The notes under the pieces: generated by a model
Databases searched by the model: none
The model's input: the letters and a program-made list of their open reading frames with translations, nothing else
What the model was told of the DNA's origin: nothing
Shown here: positions 1 through 10,900 of the stretch, piece after piece
How positions within the stretch are numbered: position 1 is the first letter of the stretch
Layout: each line of letters opens with the position of its first letter
Program-made: the position numbers and the translations under genes
Assembly: GCF_048007035.1 (NCBI RefSeq)
Contig: NZ_CP180355.1
Span: 6,386,001-6,450,000 of the forward strand
Reading direction: 5' to 3'
From: Imperialibacter sp963977595
GTDB lineage: Bacteria; Bacteroidota; Bacteroidia; Cytophagales; Cyclobacteriaceae
Length of the DNA: 64,000 nt

Positions 1-2
1 AG

Positions 3-662
3 AACAAGTACCTGATGGATCAATTCCATATTCAGATCAATAAAACCTCCAGGAACTCCGTTTTATTTATGACCAATATCGGTACCACCAGAAGTTCGGT
101 GAGCTACCTGATAAGTGCTTTGGTGAAGATAGCGGAGCAAATCGACGTTCAGTTTGACTCGCTGAATCCGGAAGAAAACCGAATTCTTCAGGATAAAATC
201 TACTCACTCACTGAGCAGGCGCCGCCGCTCCCCGACTTCAGCTATTTCCACGATTCGTTCAGGGCTGTAGCCGGCATACCGGGAGGTAAAATGAGGGAGG
301 CTTACTTCCTGGCCTATAAGGAAGAAAAATGCGAATACGTCAAGCTATCATCGTGCAAGGACTTGATGCAGCAGGGACGTCAGTTGGTTTCATCTGCCTT
401 TATTATCCCCTATCCGCCAGGATTCCCGGTACTCGTACCCGGACAGGTAATGACAGTAGAGATACTTGATTTTCTCCAGGCACTTGATGTAAAGGAAATC
501 CATGGGTACCGGTCAGATTTGGGGCTGCGCATATTTACCGAGGCGGCGCTCAACCGACACCAGTCGGGCAGCTCACTGATGGGTGCCTCGGCAGCTATGA
601 GCGGCATGGTTGGTATGGGAGGTAATGGTAGAGTCAAAAAAGCCGTACCAGCGAAAAAGTAA
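3..662 (+). CDS. Orn/Lys/Arg decarboxylase, C-terminal part (5' end outside the window)
   Basis: The frame is open from the first bases of the window, so this is the tail of a larger gene; the first internal ATG (15) is not taken as the start. The text IPYPPGFPVLVPGQ at about residues 131-144 of the visible part is the hallmark of the C-terminal domain of PLP-dependent fold-I ornithine/lysine/arginine decarboxylases. The PLP-lysine and the substrate pocket lie upstream and are not visible, so the substrate cannot be told. These enzymes remove CO2 from basic amino acids to give agmatine, putrescine or cadaverine. The last 25 residues (Met/Gly rich, then RVKKAVPAKK) are a low-complexity tail. 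The stop lies 2 bases before an amino-acid permease start, so the two are surely co-transcribed. Confidence 0.88.
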   Translation, partial: NKYLMDQFHIQINKTSRNSVLFMTNIGTTRSSVSYLISALVKIAEQIDVQFDSLNPEENRILQDKIYSLTEQAPPLPDFSYFHDSFRAVAGIPGGKMREAYFLAYKEEKCEYVKLSSCKDLMQQGRQLVSSAFIIPYPPGFPVLVPGQVMTVEILDFLQALDVKEIHGYRSDLGLRIFTEAALNRHQSGSSLMGASAAMSGMVGMGGNGRVKKAVPAKK

Positions 663-664
663 CG

Positions 665-2110
665 ATGAACAGTTCTTCAACAATTGACCGGGCGGCACTG
701 AGCAAAGGAATTGGCCGGGCAGGCTTCTTCTGCCTTGCCTTTGGTGCTATGATAGGCGTTGGCTGGGTAACGGCCATGGGGCCCTGGCTGCAAACAGCGG
801 GCCCAATGGGTGCGGCGATAGCCTTTGCGATTGGCGGACTACTCATGCTGTTTATTGGTTTTTGCTATGCCGAGGTAACGGCCATGTTGCCAGTTTCAGG
901 GGGTGAGGTGGCCTATGCCTACAAGGCGTTTGGCACCTCCAAGTCATTTTTAGTAGGTTGGTTCCTGTCGTTTGGCTATTTGTCAGTTTCAGCTTTTGAG
1001 GCTATTTCAGTCGGGAAAATTCTCAGCTACCTCTTTCCTGCCATCGACCAATGGCCGCTTTATGCCATCAATGGGGAAACTATTTTTGGTAGCCACCTCC
1101 TATTGGCTTTCCTTTTTGTTGCCCTCATCACCTGGATCAACTACGTCGGCGTTCAAAACTCCATCCGGTTTCAGGTTTATCTAACGGTCGTTTTTCTCCT
1201 CATCGTCCTCGCAGTCGGAGTAATAGGCTTTTGGGAGGGGCAGGTGAGCAACCTTCAACCCTTGTTTGCTAAAGGTGCTGACAAAACAGTCATTGGTGGC
1301 ATCATTGCTGTATTTGCCACAGTGCCTTTTTGGCTGGTGGGTTTTGACACTATACCGCAGGGAGCAGAAGAAGCAAAAGACAGTGTGAACCCAAGGATGA
1401 TAGGTATCCTCATACTCGTATCTATTGTTGCGGCCGTGCTGTTTTACATTTTGCTCATCTTCAGCACTTCCATGGTCACCGACTGGTCTTCGATAGTGGG
1501 GTCGGACTTATTTACTGCCGAAGCGTTTGAATCAGCTTTTCAATCCAAATTTTTAGTAAACAGCATTTTGATAGCGATTCTCATTGGCTCGCTTACCAGT
1601 TGGAACGGCTTTTTCCTGGCTGGATCCAGAGTGCTTTTTGCTATGGGACGAGGTAAGATCATTGCGCCACCTCTGGGAAGGTCACATCAAAAGTATAAGA
1701 CGCCCTACAACGCTGTGCTGTTCAGCGGCGCCATCACCTTCATCTCTGCATTACTTGGCCGTGGTGCCATGATTGCCTTTGTTGATGTGGGGTCACTTTG
1801 CATCGCTGCTGCCTTTTTGGGAGTGTCGTTTTCTTACCTCAGGTTGAAAAAAGCATTTCCTGATCAGCCGAGGCCTTACCTTGCTCCTGGCGGTAAACTA
1901 ACCGGCTATATAGCGATCGGCGGATCCATATTGATACTACTGGCAATCACCCTTCCTGCAAGTCCCGCCGCATTGAAGTGGCCGCTGGAATGGGCCATAT
2001 TACTGGCTCTTTCGATGCTGGGTACAGTTTTCTGGCTAATGTCAAAACCGAGCAGAGAAAAAACCACTCGTGAAGAACGAGACTATTTAATACTGGAGAG
2101 GTTTAAATAA
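665..2110 (+). CDS. APC-superfamily amino acid/amine permease
   Basis: A 481-residue integral membrane protein with about 12 hydrophobic segments, the usual size for the APC family. Residues 27-34 (GAMIGVGW) match the glycine-rich unwound part of TM1 that binds the amino-acid backbone, and the following segment GGEVAYAYKAFG fits TM3 of the family. A charged C-terminal tail follows the last helix. It starts 2 bases after the decarboxylase stop. In acid-resistance systems such as AdiA/AdiC a decarboxylase is paired with an APC antiporter that exchanges the amino acid for the amine; the same pairing suggests that role here, but direction and substrate are inferred. Confidence 0.87.
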   Translation: MNSSSTIDRAALSKGIGRAGFFCLAFGAMIGVGWVTAMGPWLQTAGPMGAAIAFAIGGLLMLFIGFCYAEVTAMLPVSGGEVAYAYKAFGTSKSFLVGWFLSFGYLSVSAFEAISVGKILSYLFPAIDQWPLYAINGETIFGSHLLLAFLFVALITWINYVGVQNSIRFQVYLTVVFLLIVLAVGVIGFWEGQVSNLQPLFAKGADKTVIGGIIAVFATVPFWLVGFDTIPQGAEEAKDSVNPRMIGILILVSIVAAVLFYILLIFSTSMVTDWSSIVGSDLFTAEAFESAFQSKFLVNSILIAILIGSLTSWNGFFLAGSRVLFAMGRGKIIAPPLGRSHQKYKTPYNAVLFSGAITFISALLGRGAMIAFVDVGSLCIAAAFLGVSFSYLRLKKAFPDQPRPYLAPGGKLTGYIAIGGSILILLAITLPASPAALKWPLEWAILLALSMLGTVFWLMSKPSREKTTREERDYLILERFK

Positions 2111-2154
2111 CCCTTTCCTCCTTAACCGAACGAAAAAACAAAACACAAATAACC

Positions 2155-3678
2155 ATGAAGAAAGAAACAGGAACAGTAGCCGTCAAAAAAGCTACACCCA
2201 AGGCAGCAAAATCAAAAAGCCCAAGCGTACTTAATGGCATATCTGACATCCGACGGTTCTTTTATCGCAATGAAACGCCCATCTACTTCATAAGTGCCAC
2301 CAACTTCAACCTGCTGGGCGCCGATGAATGGGTAAAAGGCTTTAAGTTCATTTGCTACATCGAGTGCTTCGATGGCTTGCACCCAAGTGTCTTTTCTCCA
2401 AAAGAAGAAATGCCCCACGAAGAATTCCAGAGCATAGAAGATATCAACAACTACCTGCTGGAACACAAAGAGGTAGTTGACTATATCAAATCACGTGGCG
2501 ACAAGGGCAAAGCTTTGTTTCTGATGTTTGATGAAAACACGGAAAAACTGTCAAGGCAACTTGGCCTGGAAGTCTGCTTCCCGCCTGCCAAAATGAGGAC
2601 TTTCATGGACAATAAGGTGAACACCAATCGGATTGCTGAGAAAGCTGGCGTTCCCTGTGTTCCTTACATTTTGTCGAATGTAAAAAGCTATGAGCACATG
2701 ACTTCAATCAGCAAGAAAAAGCTCGGAACCGACCTCGTCGTCCAAACTCCTTTTGGCGACTCTGGCCACACCACCTTCTTCATTTCAAATGAGCAGGAAT
2801 GGGAGAAGTACGAAGAAGAAATTGTAAAAGAAAAGGAAGTGAAGATCATGAAGCGGATCAATTGCCGTGGGTCGGCCATTGAGGCTTGCGTAACACAGCA
2901 TGGCACCATTGTAGCCCCACTGATGACTGAACTGGTAGGCTTCAAGGAACTTACGCCCTACAAAGGCGGCTGGTGCGGCAACGAGATATTTGCCGATGCC
3001 TTCACCCCTGCCATCCGAAGAAAAGCAAAGAAATATACTGAGCAGTTTGGCTACCAACTACGGAAAGAGGGGTACAAAGGCTATTTTGAGCTCGACTTCC
3101 TTATCGATCAGGATGACCAGCAACTGTATCTGGGTGAATTGAATCCACGGATCACAGGAGCAAGTTCCATTACTAACCACGCCGTTTTTGCCTTGTCTGA
3201 TATGCCTCTATTTATGTTTCACTTGCTGGAATGGATGAATCAGCCGTACAAAATAAGTGTCAATGCTATCAACAGGCGTTGGTTCAATCCGGAAAACATA
3301 GACTCATGGGGCCAGTTGGTAATAAAATACACAGACAAGAAGATTCAGGTGATCACAGAGGCACCCCGTTCGGGGATTTACAAAATGAACGACGATGGGA
3401 CGATCAAGTTTTCGAGGATGGACACCCACCGAAGGGCTGTTGAAACAGAAAACGAAGCCTTCTTTCTTCGCATTAGTCGAAACGACGATTACTTTTACGA
3501 AGGAGCTGACATGGGTATCCTGGTAATGAGGGGGCGGCTGATGACCGACGATTTCAAACTCCGACCACGGGCGGAAAAATGGATCAAAGCCATCAAAAGC
3601 ATGTACAAGGCAGTGGACTATGTACCCACGCCAGCCAAACCACAAGCCGCTGAAATTGGCGGATTCAAAATGATGTAA
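2155..3678 (+). CDS. ATP-grasp carboxylate-amine ligase-like protein
   Basis: A 507-residue protein with an ATP-grasp fold in its middle. Residues 150-175 resemble the start of the ATP-grasp N-lobe, residues 199-206 (PFGDSGHT) form the flexible glycine loop, and E312/D314 with E328 and N330 (GELNPR) are the expected Mg-ATP ligands. ATP-grasp enzymes activate a carboxylate as acyl-phosphate and join it to an amine, thiol or carbon nucleophile. Neither a biotin carboxylase C-domain nor a biotinyl site is visible, so amide ligation is more likely than carboxylation. The first 25 residues are Lys/Ala rich. It follows the permease by 44 bases and precedes a C45-like enzyme by 3 bases, which suggests it uses the amine from the decarboxylase; the true substrate is unknown. 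Confidence 0.75.
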   Translation: MKKETGTVAVKKATPKAAKSKSPSVLNGISDIRRFFYRNETPIYFISATNFNLLGADEWVKGFKFICYIECFDGLHPSVFSPKEEMPHEEFQSIEDINNYLLEHKEVVDYIKSRGDKGKALFLMFDENTEKLSRQLGLEVCFPPAKMRTFMDNKVNTNRIAEKAGVPCVPYILSNVKSYEHMTSISKKKLGTDLVVQTPFGDSGHTTFFISNEQEWEKYEEEIVKEKEVKIMKRINCRGSAIEACVTQHGTIVAPLMTELVGFKELTPYKGGWCGNEIFADAFTPAIRRKAKKYTEQFGYQLRKEGYKGYFELDFLIDQDDQQLYLGELNPRITGASSITNHAVFALSDMPLFMFHLLEWMNQPYKISVNAINRRWFNPENIDSWGQLVIKYTDKKIQVITEAPRSGIYKMNDDGTIKFSRMDTHRRAVETENEAFFLRISRNDDYFYEGADMGILVMRGRLMTDDFKLRPRAEKWIKAIKSMYKAVDYVPTPAKPQAAEIGGFKMM

Positions 3679-3681
3679 ACT

Positions 3682-4671
3682 ATGCCGCTATCGTTCAACT
3701 GCCTTCAGGAAGAAAAACCCGGAGAAAAGTGGAAGGCTTTGTTTGATAGAACCTGGCCTCACTATAAAACCTGGTTTCTCTCTGAAGGCTACCTGGCCAG
3801 AAAGGGCTACCTCACTTCGGCGAGCCAGCTGGCCTATCATATGCCGGAGCTAGTGCCAGTGTATCAACAGCTAATGGGGCTGGCTGGTGACGGCGACCTT
3901 GAGGGCAGGTTCCTGTCTATGTACTGCCCTCCTGCTTATATGACGGCTTGCTCGCAGGTGGCCTGGTCTCGTGACAATGACATTTCGTTGATCCGCAACT
4001 ACGACTACACTTTCAAGATGTACGAAGGCACGATGCTGTACACCAACTGGTTGCAACCGGTGATGGGCGTTAGCGACTGCACCTGGGGCCTGCTGGATGG
4101 AATGAACGCCTCGGGCCTTGCCGCTTCCCTCACTTTCGGCGGGCGACGGGTAACTGGTGAAGGCTTCGGCATTCCGCTCGTGCTGCGTTATGTACTTGAG
4201 GTGGCTAAAAATGTGGATGATGCCGTGAAAATCCTGTCACGGGTACCTGTTCACATGGCCTACAACGTGACTGTTGTGGATAAGTCGGGTCTGTATGCCA
4301 CTGTGTACCTTTCGCCCGACAGAGCGCCGGTGGTATTACACATCCCCGTTGCTACCAATCACCAGTTAGAAGTAGAGTGGACCGACTATGCTTCTCTCAC
4401 TGGCACCATCGAGCGGAAGAAGCTGCTGGGGGAGCTGGTTGCCTCGCAGGTTGAAACAGAGGCGTCCGTCCTCGCCAAATTTATGCAGCCGCCTTTGTAC
4501 AACACTAACTTCGACAAATCGTTTGGCACGCTTTACACCATCATGTACAAGGTGCAAAGCGGCGAATTGGAGGTGCATTGGCCTGGCGTGAGCAAAAGGC
4601 AGTCTTTCGGCAATTTCAGGGAAGAACGTGTAGAGCCTTTTTCATTTCAAGTCGATATTGAGGGCCACTAG
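3682..4671 (+). CDS. C45-like Ntn hydrolase/acyltransferase
   Basis: A 329-residue protein resembling the acyl-CoA:6-aminopenicillanate acyltransferase (peptidase C45) and choloylglycine hydrolase group. C90 (in MTACSQ) is the candidate N-terminal nucleophile, freed by self-cleavage after an 89-residue propeptide; R105-N106-x-D108 (RNYDY) fits the conserved Arg/Asp motif that follows in this fold. Penicillium AAT is cut at a Cys near 103, a similar architecture. No signal peptide is seen, so it should act in the cytoplasm. Such enzymes form or break amide bonds. Starting 3 bases after the ATP-grasp gene, it completes a four-gene run that could make, trim or acylate an amine conjugate. Substrate unknown. 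Confidence 0.72.
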   Translation: MPLSFNCLQEEKPGEKWKALFDRTWPHYKTWFLSEGYLARKGYLTSASQLAYHMPELVPVYQQLMGLAGDGDLEGRFLSMYCPPAYMTACSQVAWSRDNDISLIRNYDYTFKMYEGTMLYTNWLQPVMGVSDCTWGLLDGMNASGLAASLTFGGRRVTGEGFGIPLVLRYVLEVAKNVDDAVKILSRVPVHMAYNVTVVDKSGLYATVYLSPDRAPVVLHIPVATNHQLEVEWTDYASLTGTIERKKLLGELVASQVETEASVLAKFMQPPLYNTNFDKSFGTLYTIMYKVQSGELEVHWPGVSKRQSFGNFREERVEPFSFQVDIEGH

Positions 4672-4865
4672 TTGGATCGGCAAATCGACTCTATTTTAAA
4701 CCTCTACATGCTTTTCTAAATTGTTAGGCTAATAATGTTGATCAGGCCTGCAATTATGCCACTTAGCATCACATAGAAAAAATTGTGCCATCTCGAGGGC
4801 TCATCCTCCTCACTATAGCCAGCATTTACCCGCTTGATATGCCTCCTAATGATGATGAAATAAGA

Positions 4866-4892
4866 AACCCCGTCTCCTAAGAGACCGGGGTT
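4866..4892 (-). terminator. Rho-independent terminator of the giant adhesin gene
   Basis: An 11-bp stem with one bulged base (4886) and a CTAA loop at 4877-4880. Read on the minus strand it is followed by a T-rich run. It lies 39 bases past the stop of the minus-strand adhesin gene. The rest of 4672-4930 shows only a start-less minus-strand open frame (see rejected items). Confidence 0.75.
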
Positions 4893-4930
4893 AATCTGAG
4901 TTTAGTCAATTGTTGTGGTATGCCTCTGCT

Positions 4931-7900
4931 TTAAAGTTTAATGAGCTTCAATACTTGCCCGTCGCTTCTTAGTAAATAAATTCCTGGTTTCAATCCGGAA
5001 AAGTCAAGTCTTTCCCCCACCCTGTCTACCGACTGCAACCTGCCTTCCAGGTCATATATGGCGATATTTTTATTAGTTAAATTCTTAATGGTCAGGTAAT
5101 CAGCTACCGGGTTCGGATAGACACTCAGCAATGCTTCAGCCTCGACACCCAAAGGGTTCGATTCTGTCAGAGTGAAAATAGCTGCCTGCTCACCAGCATA
5201 GTTTGTTTCATCAATCGTTACTTTCACCTCATAAGTCCCTGCGACGATTGGGGCATCCGCCAACCCATCATAAGTGATTGTGAAGTTCAGGTTGGACGGT
5301 GTTGTGGTAACCACTGGTTCTTTGGCTGATCCATCTGCCTCCTGCTCCAAATCTGCTATGGTAATATCTGCCTGAGCCTTATTGATGACAAGTAGTGCAC
5401 CTTGATAGTTAAAGACATAGTTACCCGAAACTGCGCCCTCAACGGATATGCTGTAACTCCCCGCATTACTATCTTGAATTGCTTCCGTACTCACGGCGGG
5501 AGCTGTGGTCAATGCAGACTCATCTTCACCTGTCACAAAGCCAGTAATGGTATAAGTCAATTCCGGCATCGGTTGACCATAGACAATCTGCTTGTCTTCG
5601 GCCAATACGTCAAGGGTTTTAGGGAGCACCCCGAAAGTCTGGCTTACTGAAGCTGCAGGCTCGTAAGTATCGTCTCCACCCTGGCTTGCTTCGATGGTGA
5701 CGGCTCCTATCCCGGTAAACTTCACTTCTCCATCTGATATTACGGCTCCTCCGCTGAGCATTTCATAGTTGACAGTAAGACCACTGGACGAGGTAGCTGA
5801 TAGCTGGATTGTATTTCCGTAGGTCTGATCTTCGATGGAAGCAAAAGTGATGGTTTGAGGCACTTTGAGGCTCTCCTCATTCACGAAAAAGCTTTGACTA
5901 ACAGGCTCGGCAGCATTGAAATTGCCATTACCAGGCTGTGAAGCTGTTACGGTAAAGGTTCCTGCTGAGTGGAAGGTCAACATGTTGTCATTGATTGCAC
6001 CATCGCCATCATCCAGCGTATAGACAACAGACAACTGTGAAGAAACTGTCGCAAGCAGTGAAAGAGACCCGACGGAAAAATTCTGATCTTCTATGGCATC
6101 GAAGGTGATGGTCTGGCTCGCCTTATTGATAGTAAATGTTTGTTCAACATCAGCCGCAGGATGATAATTGCCATTTCCAGATTGAGAAGCAGTGATAATA
6201 GCACTACCCACTCCCACTATCGTCACACTGCTACCAGAGATAGTAGCCACAGACTCGTCTGAGCTGCTGTAGCTAACACCCAATCCCGACGTGGCAATGG
6301 CTGCCAGGTCAAAATCAGCATCTCCATAGGTTTTCTCCTCTAATGCGTCAAAAGTGATCGATTGGCTCGCCTGACTGACAGTAAGGGTTTGCTCAACATC
6401 AGCCGCAGGATGATAATTGTCATTACCAGATTGAGAGGCAGTGATAGTAGCACTACCCACTGCCACAATCGTCACTGTGCTCCCGGAAATAGTGGCCACA
6501 GACTCGTTGGAGCTACTGTAGCTCACATCGAGCCCTGAGGTTGTAATAGCTGCCAGGTAAAAATCAGCATCTCCGTAAGTTTTCTCTTCTAATGCTTCAA
6601 AAGTGATCAATTGGCTCGCCTTATTGACAATAAGGGTTTGTTCGACATCAGTCGCAGGATGGTAATTGTCATTACCAGATTGAGAGGCGGTAATGGTCGT
6701 AGTACCTACCCCTATTATCGTCACACTGCTCCCTGAGACAGTGGCTACAGACTCATCGGAGCTATTGTAACTAACGTCCAGCCCAGAGGTTGCAATAGCT
6801 GCCAGGACAAAATCAGCGTCTCCGTAAGTTTTCTCCTCTAATGCTTCAAAAGTGACCGACTGAGCTATTTTGGAGCTCGGAACCGTGAAATCTATCGAGA
6901 TAACATCGTCTTGCAAGTTTTCATCATCATCAGCTGCCAACAAAACCACTTTATAGGAAGACTCCTCTGTGAGAGCAATAGTAAAAGTGAGATCATTGTT
7001 TCCGTCTGCTAAAGCTTTGCTTCCCTGAATGATAGCATTGGTCACTGAACCGGTAGATAATTCGTTGGTTGTTGGCAGCGGATCGCTCGCACCGATCACT
7101 GCATAGTGCAAAGACCCAGTCTCATTAACATCTATCAGCAGGTCAAAGCCTTCGTTAGAAATGTTGGTCATCTGAGGAGTAGTCGCAAAGGTAGGGGCCG
7201 TCAGATCTACCGTAGAAAAGGTTGTTGAAAATGTGCTTTCACTAATGTTAGGGGTTTCATTCTCATCTACGGCAACAAAATAGATTTCATACTCCTGATC
7301 AGCCAACAGTCTGGTCACCTCAAATTGATAGGCCTGATCCGCTATGGTAACATCTACTGATCCTGAGTGTGTTGAGACCTCCCCCGCTTCTGTTTGACCG
7401 TTCGATACCTGAGTGGGTGATGGTGATGTTACAATCTCAGTGTCGACTACCCAATGGAATGAGCCTGGCTCGTCCAATGAAAAACTCAAGGTTGCAATGG
7501 TCTCATCAACACTTTCCAATGTAAGAGACTGCGGAGAAATAACTGGTGCCTTCAGGTCGCTGGTGGTTGCATTTAGCATCTCCGGAGCACCGCTCTCGTT
7601 GTCAAAATCATCCCAGGCCACCACATAAAAATCGTATTCCACCTGGGAGGTAAGCCCGGAAACCCCTAAAGCGGTCGTTTGATTTTTATTCACCGTTACC
7701 GAGTTGGCGCTGATCGCCGTTGCACCACTGCTGTTTTGGCCGTTCTGTACCTGCGCAAACGACGGAGCACCTTCTCCGGCAAGTTGAGCAATGGCGTAGA
7801 CTGTTCCCGCCTCATTTATCTTCACATCAATTTCTACGTCAGACTCATCAACAGCTGCGATTGACGGATAACCCGCACCAAATTGAGGCGCTATATCGTC

Positions 7901-10900
7901 AATGGTAGTGAAATCCAATTTGGTGGCCGCAGTTTGCAAGTTTTCAGCTGCATCTTCAGCCACCAGCCACACATCATAGGCTGTTGCCTCGCTTAGCCCA
8001 GTCAGGACAAAGCTACCCTCACCAGCAGATACAGAACCCTCATCAACTGCTCCGTAATTGCTCCCAGCCTTCAAATTGGCGGGGAATTTGGTAGCACCAC
8101 TGCTTGCGAACACAGCATAATACACTGTTCCGCTCTCCTCATTGAGATCAATTTCCACCTCAGCTGACAGGGAATTGATGGTACCCATTGCCGGATAACC
8201 TGACTCCCATTCAGGTTTTGAATAGTCCCCGGTTTCAACTGACAATTGATGAACAGCAGTGCTCAGTGCATAGCTTTCATCAGAAATTGTCAAAAATATC
8301 TCATAGGAGGTTAGTTCTTCCAGCCCCAAGATCTGGGCCGAATTATATTCATCATTGGCGGTCAAAGAATAGGCCGATCCGCTTTTAAACGCTGGTGCAC
8401 CCGAGGCATCCTTTCCGTTTTCGATTTGTGCAGGTGTGGGCTCGTCTGCACCTTCGGCAGTAACCACGTAGTATACATTGCCATTCTGGGTTAACTCTAA
8501 TAAAAGGCGATATACGCCATTCAGGTAGTATTCAAATTGCGGGTATCCTTCAGTAAAAGTAATGGTCACACCTTCAGAAACGGTCAATGTGCGGGTCACG
8601 TTAGGTGCAGGCTCATAAGTACCGTTTCCGGCTTGCGAGGCGACGATGTCTGCCGTGCCCACTCCAACAATAGTAACAGTATTGTCATCGATTGTTGCAA
8701 CAGAAGTATTCAAGCTTTCATACTCAACATCCAAACCTGAGCTTCCCGTAGCATCCAGCTCAAACGGCAGATCGTCAGTGGTTTTTTCAGGTATAGGGTC
8801 AAATGATATGGTTTGCGAAAGCTTGTTGATGGTCAGTGTCTGATTCACCGGGTCAGCAGCGTTGTAATAATCATTCCCCGTTTGTATAGCTGTGATTGTC
8901 ACTGTTCCCGCTCCGACTATTTCAATAAGACTGCCAGATACCCTTGCCACCCCTTCATCGTCACTTTCTAGTGAGGGAGTTAGACCAGAAGAAATATCCA
9001 GGTATTCACCCCATAGAAAATCATCATCTGTCACCAGTTTATCCGGAAATTCATCAAGTGTGAGGGTCTGGTCTGTTTTCAGAATTGTAAGTGTCTGACT
9101 GACCGGGTTGGCGGCATTCCAATTATCATCCCCGGCCAAGGTAGCAGTGATCTCCACAGCGCCTGGCTTTTTAAGTACAACAGCCCCCAGGGATGAAACC
9201 GAAACGTACGCATTATCTACTTCAGTCCACGAAATATTTCTTCCACTTTTGGTAGAGGCCAGATCATCTAAATCGAAGTTTTCCGCATTCCATAATACAT
9301 CACCCAATTCTCCAAAAGTAATCTCATCGTTGCCTTTATTGATGGTAAAAGTTTGCTGAACAGGATTTGATTCATTCCACTCGAAATTACCAGCTTGTGT
9401 CGCTGTGATGGTTACTGTGCCTGCATAGAGTGGAGTAATCATTCCATTATCGATGTCGAGTATATCGTGTGGCTCGACATCATAGGCAACATCCAAACCA
9501 GACGAAGCCATTGCCCCAAGCGCTACAGGGTCGTCCCCCATTTGCATGTCAGCCGGTTGGTCAAATGCGATCGTTTGATCTTTCGTTACGGTAACTTCTT
9601 TTGATATCGCAGAGGTTTGATCTCCGGTACATGGATTGACAATCTTCACAGAAACATTTCCACTTGCAGCTCCTTCATTGATTCTTGTCTTGATCAGAGT
9701 GCCCTGGTAGTCAATGATATCCCAGCCTTCAGGCACTTCCCACTGAAAGTATGAAAGCAGTTCCTGATCGCCTGTTTTACGAATATCTGTTTCTGGGTTC
9801 ACAATTAAGAATGATGCAATCTCACCCTCTCCCACTACATCATTCCCGTCATTGATTGCAACGGTGGCCAGGTAGGTATCCAGGGCTTCCATATCATAGC
9901 AATTGCAAGGTTGAAGGGCCAGCTGATACGCTGGGTATGACCGGTTCTCATCAGCATCCTCTGCATAACCGCCGAACAATTGCAAACCAGCATGAATGGA
10001 TGTTGTGATATCTATATAATCGTTTGCGTTTCCCGAAGAACTGCTGTTAAACTCCTCCCAGTCACCCCGAAACACTCCACAGCTACCGATGTAGAACTCC
10101 TGGTCAATCCCGTATTCCACCACGTCAGCAATGGTCTTGTCCCAGGTAAACCGAAAAACGGGAGCAGCTCCGTTCATACCAATTATTTCTGGCTGTGGCA
10201 AACCTGGAGCAGGCACCCTGAAAGTAACCTGTATCTCGTCAGTAAATGAGCACCCATTGGCATTAGTAACGGTAACAGAAATCGTTTTCACCTCACGATA
10301 CCCTGAGACTTCGATAGATTTCACCCCTGTTTGCCCTGTGCTCCATTCTATAGTTTCCCAGTTGGCCTCATTGGCCGGGCTCGAGCCTATTGACAGCGTA
10401 ACAGTCTCCAGTTCTGTATTCATATTAGAGCCAAGGTCGATGCCAATGGGGCCATTGCATAAGGCAAATAGCTTAATCTGACTGCCAGGAGAGCTCGCAA
10501 AAATGAAATTGCCATCCGAATCGGCAAGGGCTTTATCAAGTGTTTCGCCATCGGTTGAGCTATGGTACCATTTATCTGAAACACCATAAAAATCAAACTC
10601 TAAGGCACCAAAATACCGGGTATTGTTTTCAACGATAGATCCAAGCACGTAATTCCCGGATGAAAGAAAATTGCCAATAGTTTGCGGATCATCTAACTCA
10701 TACTCAAGGCTATAAGAACCTCCGGAAAAATTATACTCCCTCCTGACTACATTCTGATCAAAATCGCCGGTCACCAATACATCACCACTGGATCTTGAAA
10801 AGTCGCCAACGAAGCCTGTCTCTCCGGTAAATACAGCTTTTGTTACATTACTTGAAGACCTTTCATAAAGATCAACGGTTCCATTGTCTAGTTCAAACTT

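Noticed and set aside
4716..4859. Minus-strand open frame ending in a hydrophobic helix (FFYVMLSGIIAGLINII)
   Set aside because: Looks protein-like but has no ATG, GTG or TTG start between the upstream stop and the coding-like part, and it lies just past the adhesin terminator. Could be a decayed small membrane protein.
6115..6860. Tandem repeats mistaken for a CRISPR-like array
   Set aside because: Units are 249 bp, contiguous and fully coding in one frame; no unique spacers and no cas genes.
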